10,861 bases of DNA from Verrucomicrobiota bacterium (GTDB lineage: Bacteria > Verrucomicrobiota > Verrucomicrobiia > Methylacidiphilales > Verrucolacustridaceae), in contig RGYX01000019.1 in the NCBI GenBank assembly GCA_010031845.1, positions 1 through 10,861 of the forward strand, given 5' to 3'. The notes beneath the pieces were generated by a model. It did no database searches, was not told the DNA's origin, and saw nothing but the letters and a program-made list of their open reading frames with translations. This document shows, in pieces, positions 8,034-10,861 of this stretch. How positions within the stretch are numbered: the first letter of the stretch is position 1; the number at the start of each line of letters is the position of its first letter. The position numbers were made by a program, and so were the translations under genes.

Positions 8034-8259
8034 CGAGCTGTTTGGCTATTTAGGCCTTAGCCAGACGAGAAATCGGAGGTTTAAAAGTCTCCTCCATGAC
8101 TCAGGACTAAAAAACCTAAAGGCCTTAAATCTTCCCAACTTATTCGCACACAGGCTTGCTTTTTATAAAACCTTGTCCAACAAAAATTTAAACTTGTTAA
8201 TTGGTGCTCATTTATGGGCTTTCTAACAACTTGTTGACCTATAGGATTTGCTCCTTCCT
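8034..8259. promoter_or_regulatory. AT-rich intergenic region with nested hairpins and AACAA/TTGTT dyads
   Basis: This 226-nt spacer holds the end of the PagL-like transcript and the start of the ABC operon. Near the first gene lie a hairpin TGGCTA/TAGCCA (8043-8063), a hairpin GGAGG/CCTCC (8075-8095), and an imperfect long-range inverted pair, TTTAGGCCTTAG (8049-8060) with CTAAAGGCCTTAAA (8116-8129). None has a clear U-tract. Nearer the ABC gene are dyads of AACAA/TTGTT, at 8179-8198 and, with a single central C, at 8225-8235. TATAAA at 8164-8169 is a possible -10 box without a good -35. No open reading frame here looked real. Confidence 0.35.
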
Positions 8260-8931
8260 ATGCTCGAGACTCGCGATCTCCATAAATCCTACTCCTCGGG
8301 CGTTTCCCAAGTTCACGCCCTTAGGGGTGTCACCCTGAAAATTCTTCCGGGGGAGATTGTGGCCATCACCGGACCCAGCGGATGCGGGAAAAGCACCCTT
8401 CTCCATATTCTCGGAGCCCTCGACACTCCCTCCGCCGGCCAAGCCTACCTCGAAGGTCACCCCCTCCACTCCTTGGATGACGCCAAGCTCACCTCCCTTC
8501 GCCGTCTTAAAATCGGCTTCGTGTTCCAATTTTTTCATCTGCTTCCCACTCTTACGATCGAGGAGAACGTCCTGCTTCCCCTTCTCCTCTCCGGCCGGAT
8601 CAATGCCCTCGGCCAGAAACGTGCCCAGGAACTCCTATCTTCCGTTGGGCTCAACGATCGCTCTCATCATCGGCCCCATCAACTCTCTGGCGGCCAGCTT
8701 CAACGCGCCGCCCTCGCCCGGGCTCTCATTCATCAGCCCTCCGTCCTTCTCGCCGATGAACCCACAGGCAATCTCGATTCTGCCTCCAGTATCGCCGTCG
8801 TCGAACTCATCACCCAGCTTGCCCGCCAGCAAAAAACCACCGTCGTCCTCGTCACCCATAGCCCGGAGGTTGCCGCCTCCGCCGACCGGCGCATCGCCTT
8901 GGTCGATGGCCGGATCCATTCCACCAGCTGA
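8260..8931 (+). CDS. ABC transporter ATP-binding protein (LolD/YbbA/MacB-type)
   Basis: This 223-residue cytoplasmic ATPase belongs to the group that drives FtsX-domain permeases, which move or release lipids, lipoproteins, peptides or drugs by mechanotransmission. The motifs are complete: Walker A GPSGCGKST (38-46), Q-loop Q90 in GFVFQFFHLLPTLT, signature LSGGQLQR (142-149), Walker B SVLLADEPTGNLDS (161-174) with E167, and H200 in VTHSP. DEPTGNLD and the FHLLP region are typical of the LolD/MacB group, as opposed to the importer-type DEPTSALD seen in the minus-strand ATPase. I use ATG 8260; an in-frame TTG at 8248 would add four residues. The partner permease starts 2 nt after the stop. The substrate cannot be deduced. 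Confidence 0.94.
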   Translation: MLETRDLHKSYSSGVSQVHALRGVTLKILPGEIVAITGPSGCGKSTLLHILGALDTPSAGQAYLEGHPLHSLDDAKLTSLRRLKIGFVFQFFHLLPTLTIEENVLLPLLLSGRINALGQKRAQELLSSVGLNDRSHHRPHQLSGGQLQRAALARALIHQPSVLLADEPTGNLDSASSIAVVELITQLARQQKTTVVLVTHSPEVAASADRRIALVDGRIHSTS

Positions 8932-8933
8932 CC

Positions 8934-10451
8934 TTGAACTGGCTTTCCACGCTTCGCATTTTTCTGGCCCATGGCGGGCGCGATTTTCTCCGGCACAAAA
9001 CCCTCTCCCTTCTCAACCTGCTCGCCCTCTCCGTGGGCGTCGCCGCCATTGTGGCCATCCAAACAGTCAACGAAACCGCTCTCCGCTCCTTCCGGGCCTC
9101 CCTCGACCTCGTAGCCGGTCGCCCTGATTTCACCATCGAGGGGCAAGGCTTTCGGCTCCCTGAAACCCTCCTCACCACACTCCGTCAGGACCCCTCCGTC
9201 CGGGAAGTCACCCCCACCGTCTCTCTCGTTGCCTCCCTTCCCTCCCACCCGGGCGAGTTCCTGCACCTGGTGGGTGTCGATCCGTTCTCCAATCGTGAAC
9301 TCGTCACGTACCGACTCGAAGACGCCCTCCGCACCCCGGCCGATGCCATCGCGTTCGTCTCCGAACCGGACACCATTGCTCTCACCCGGGCCCTCGCGGA
9401 TCGGCTTCATCTGAAAATCGGAGACACGCTGCGGGCGGTTTCGGGAGGACATGAGGCCAGCCTGCGTGTCCGTTTTGTGCTCGAACCCTCCCCTGATCTT
9501 TTGGGGGCCGATGACCACCTCGCCATCTCCGACATTGCCACCGTCCAGACTGCTTTCGGGCTCCGTGGCCAAGTCGACCGCATAGAAGCCCTTCTTCGCC
9601 CGGATGCCTCCGGAAAATTGGATGCCCCCCGTCGTGAACTTCTGGAACGCCTCACGCCGCAGCTCCCCGCCCACGCCCGGGCCGGCTCACCGGAGCGCAG
9701 GGGCCGGGAAGTTGAAAAAATGCTCGGCGCCTTCCAACTCAACCTCACCGCTCTTTCCCTCATCGCTTTGGTCGTCGGCATGTTCCTCGTCACCAACACC
9801 GTCGCCGCCAACGTCGTCCGCCGCCGGACCGAACTTGGACTGCTCCGCGCCTTGGGCATGGATCGCCATGCGGTCATTGCCCTTCTGATCGGAGAGTCCC
9901 TGCTGCTCGCCTTGGGCGGCTCCCTTCTGGGTATTTTTCTCGGCTTGCGCGTTGCCGGCTATCTTTTGCAAGGCGTCGCCTCCACCGTCACCTCCCATTA
10001 CGTTCTCCTCAGCATGCGCGAAGTGATCGTCAATCCATGGAGCCTGATCGGAGCCGGATTCGCCGGGCTCTTGGCCGCCGGTTTCGCGGCTTGGTGGCCG
10101 GCCCGGGAAGCTTCCCAAGTCTCCCCCGTCGACGCCCTTCAGCCCGGCACGGTAGCGGACCACTCCTCCTCTCGCCCCAACACCCCGCTCTTGCTCGCGG
10201 CCATCTGTCTTCTCTCCACCCTTCTGTTTTCCGCCACCGCCCTGTATGCCCAACTGCCCCGCACCGGATTTCTCGCCGCCCTGGGCATCCTCCTTACCAC
10301 CGCCTTTCTGGCTCCTGGACTTGGTCGCCTCTTTGCCCGTTTACCCTGCTTTCCCTTGGCCACCTTCGTCCTGGCCCGTTCCTCCTTCCTCCGTGGACTT
10401 CACCGCCACGGGCTCGCGGCCGCGCCTCGGTGGCCATGGCCGTGGGCGTGA
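8934..10451 (+). CDS. FtsX-domain ABC permease, N-terminal part (reading frame broken near 10420)
   Basis: This is the membrane partner of the upstream ATPase. It begins at a TTG two bases after the ATPase stop; no internal ATG fits until residue 263, so coupled initiation at TTG is likely. TM1 is at about residues 25-43. A large periplasmic domain of the MacB_PCD type follows (about 44-265). TM2 (272-294) leads into the FtsX signature TELGLLRALGMD (299-310), with further TMs at 314-340 and 370-388, and PVDAL at 398-402. Two more TMs lie at 418-437 and 445-460, after which the second half begins. That architecture matches YbbP/LolE-like permeases of roughly 800 residues. Family-like sequence ends near residue 496. 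The last nine residues and the stop at 10449-10451 are out-of-frame nonsense, and the true continuation lies in another frame. Confidence 0.88.
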   Translation: MNWLSTLRIFLAHGGRDFLRHKTLSLLNLLALSVGVAAIVAIQTVNETALRSFRASLDLVAGRPDFTIEGQGFRLPETLLTTLRQDPSVREVTPTVSLVASLPSHPGEFLHLVGVDPFSNRELVTYRLEDALRTPADAIAFVSEPDTIALTRALADRLHLKIGDTLRAVSGGHEASLRVRFVLEPSPDLLGADDHLAISDIATVQTAFGLRGQVDRIEALLRPDASGKLDAPRRELLERLTPQLPAHARAGSPERRGREVEKMLGAFQLNLTALSLIALVVGMFLVTNTVAANVVRRRTELGLLRALGMDRHAVIALLIGESLLLALGGSLLGIFLGLRVAGYLLQGVASTVTSHYVLLSMREVIVNPWSLIGAGFAGLLAAGFAAWWPAREASQVSPVDALQPGTVADHSSSRPNTPLLLAAICLLSTLLFSATALYAQLPRTGFLAALGILLTTAFLAPGLGRLFARLPCFPLATFVLARSSFLRGLHRHGLAAAPRWPWPWA

Positions 10452-10861
10452 CCATCATGGTCCACAGCTTCCGCGTCACCGTCGACCAATGGATCGGGGA
10501 AAGCATCAAGGCCGATCTGTTTATCGCCCCTTCCACCAACCTTGTCGCCGGCGCCCTCGAACCGCTCGATCCTCAAGCCGAGATGATCGCCCTCGCCACT
10601 CCTGGCATCCGTGCCGTTGGCAGCTACCGCGAAATCCGACTCTTTCTCGACGGCCAACCAGCCAAACTGGCCGCCTGCAAACTTGATGTCCTTCGCGTCT
10701 ACAACCCCCTCACCTTCCTCTCCAAAATTGCCGAGGACCCATACGAACTCTGCCGAACGGGAGACTATGCCATCGTCTCGGAAAACTTCGCCCGTCGCCG
10801 ACGGCTCAAGTCGGGCGACATGATCTCCCTGCCCACGCCGGGAGGCCTGCGGCCCCTGAAA
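10421..10861 (+). pseudogene. FtsX-domain ABC permease, continuation in shifted frame, cut by window edge
   Basis: This frame is open for 147 codons to the window end and has no plausible start of its own. It continues the permease: a membrane segment SVAMAVGVTIMVHSF, then TVDQWIGESIKADLFIAP, which is typical of the second periplasmic domain in two-FtsX-domain permeases. The frame differs from the upstream one by a net loss of one base (modulo 3) at the GC-rich stretch around 10412-10430, which includes the palindrome GCGGCCGC. Relative to remembered family spacing about three residues also seem missing, compatible with a deletion of around 10 nt. The cause is either gene decay or a sequence or assembly error at a palindromic GC-rich site. 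The remaining C-terminal part lies outside the window. Confidence 0.82.

Noticed and set aside
8357..9127. A 256-codon plus-strand frame overlapping the LolD-type ATPase
   Set aside because: It is Pro/Ser-rich, has no domain, and overlaps completely a gene with all ABC ATPase motifs.
8733..9674. A 313-codon open frame on the minus strand
   Set aside because: It is antisense to the ABC ATPase and permease, with a Gly/Glu/Arg-rich translation typical of the complement of a GC-rich gene.
10611..10823. A 70-codon plus-strand ORF near the right edge
   Set aside because: It overlaps the shifted frame that clearly continues the FtsX permease, and its Pro/Ser/Ala-rich translation looks like a shadow.

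Overview
The window reads as chromosomal DNA from a Gram-negative (diderm) bacterium. It encodes an LPS heptose enzyme (HldD), a PagL-like outer-membrane lipid A deacylase and a lipoprotein solute-binding protein. Genes are GC-rich and closely packed, while intergenic gaps are clearly richer in A+T. The style of the E1 proteins and an ATTAGG-type hexamer repeat made me think of Verrucomicrobiota or relatives, but that is a weak impression, not an identification. I see no rRNA, tRNA, CRISPR array, transposase or phage gene.

Minus-strand block (5302 down to 1), in transcription order: a small cyclic-nucleotide-binding-domain protein without a DNA-binding domain; then, after a 173-nt gap, the alpha and beta subunits of a thiamine-diphosphate 2-oxoacid dehydrogenase E1 that overlap by ATGA; then, 59 nt on, a complete polar amino acid ABC importer set (binding lipoprotein, permease, ATPase) plus a second permease that runs off the window. 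The second permease is frameshifted. The gap before the binding-protein gene contains two mutually exclusive short hairpins, one of which would hide its Shine-Dalgarno sequence. The E1 and importer genes could form one transcript; no E2 or E3 gene is present here.

Middle (5348-8033): a cation diffusion facilitator (CDF) family transporter runs divergently from the cyclic-nucleotide-binding gene. By hand alignment its canonical metal-site first residues are Lys in both TM2 and TM5 (K46xxxD50, K158xxxD162), and the site B histidines are also absent. It ends at a hairpin and a telomere-like hexamer repeat. Convergent to it lies hldD, which is divergent from a PagL-like lipid A 3-O-deacylase, so these two form a small envelope/LPS neighbourhood.

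Right end (8260-10861): a LolD/YbbA/MacB-type ABC ATPase is translationally coupled to a long two-FtsX-domain permease (YbbP/LolE-like architecture). The permease reading frame breaks near 10420 and continues, open, in another frame to the window edge.

No clearly new multi-gene system is visible. The best leads are the lysine-substituted CDF protein, the hairpin switch ahead of the binding-protein gene, and the two frameshifts, which have the same polarity and occur in two unrelated transport permeases.
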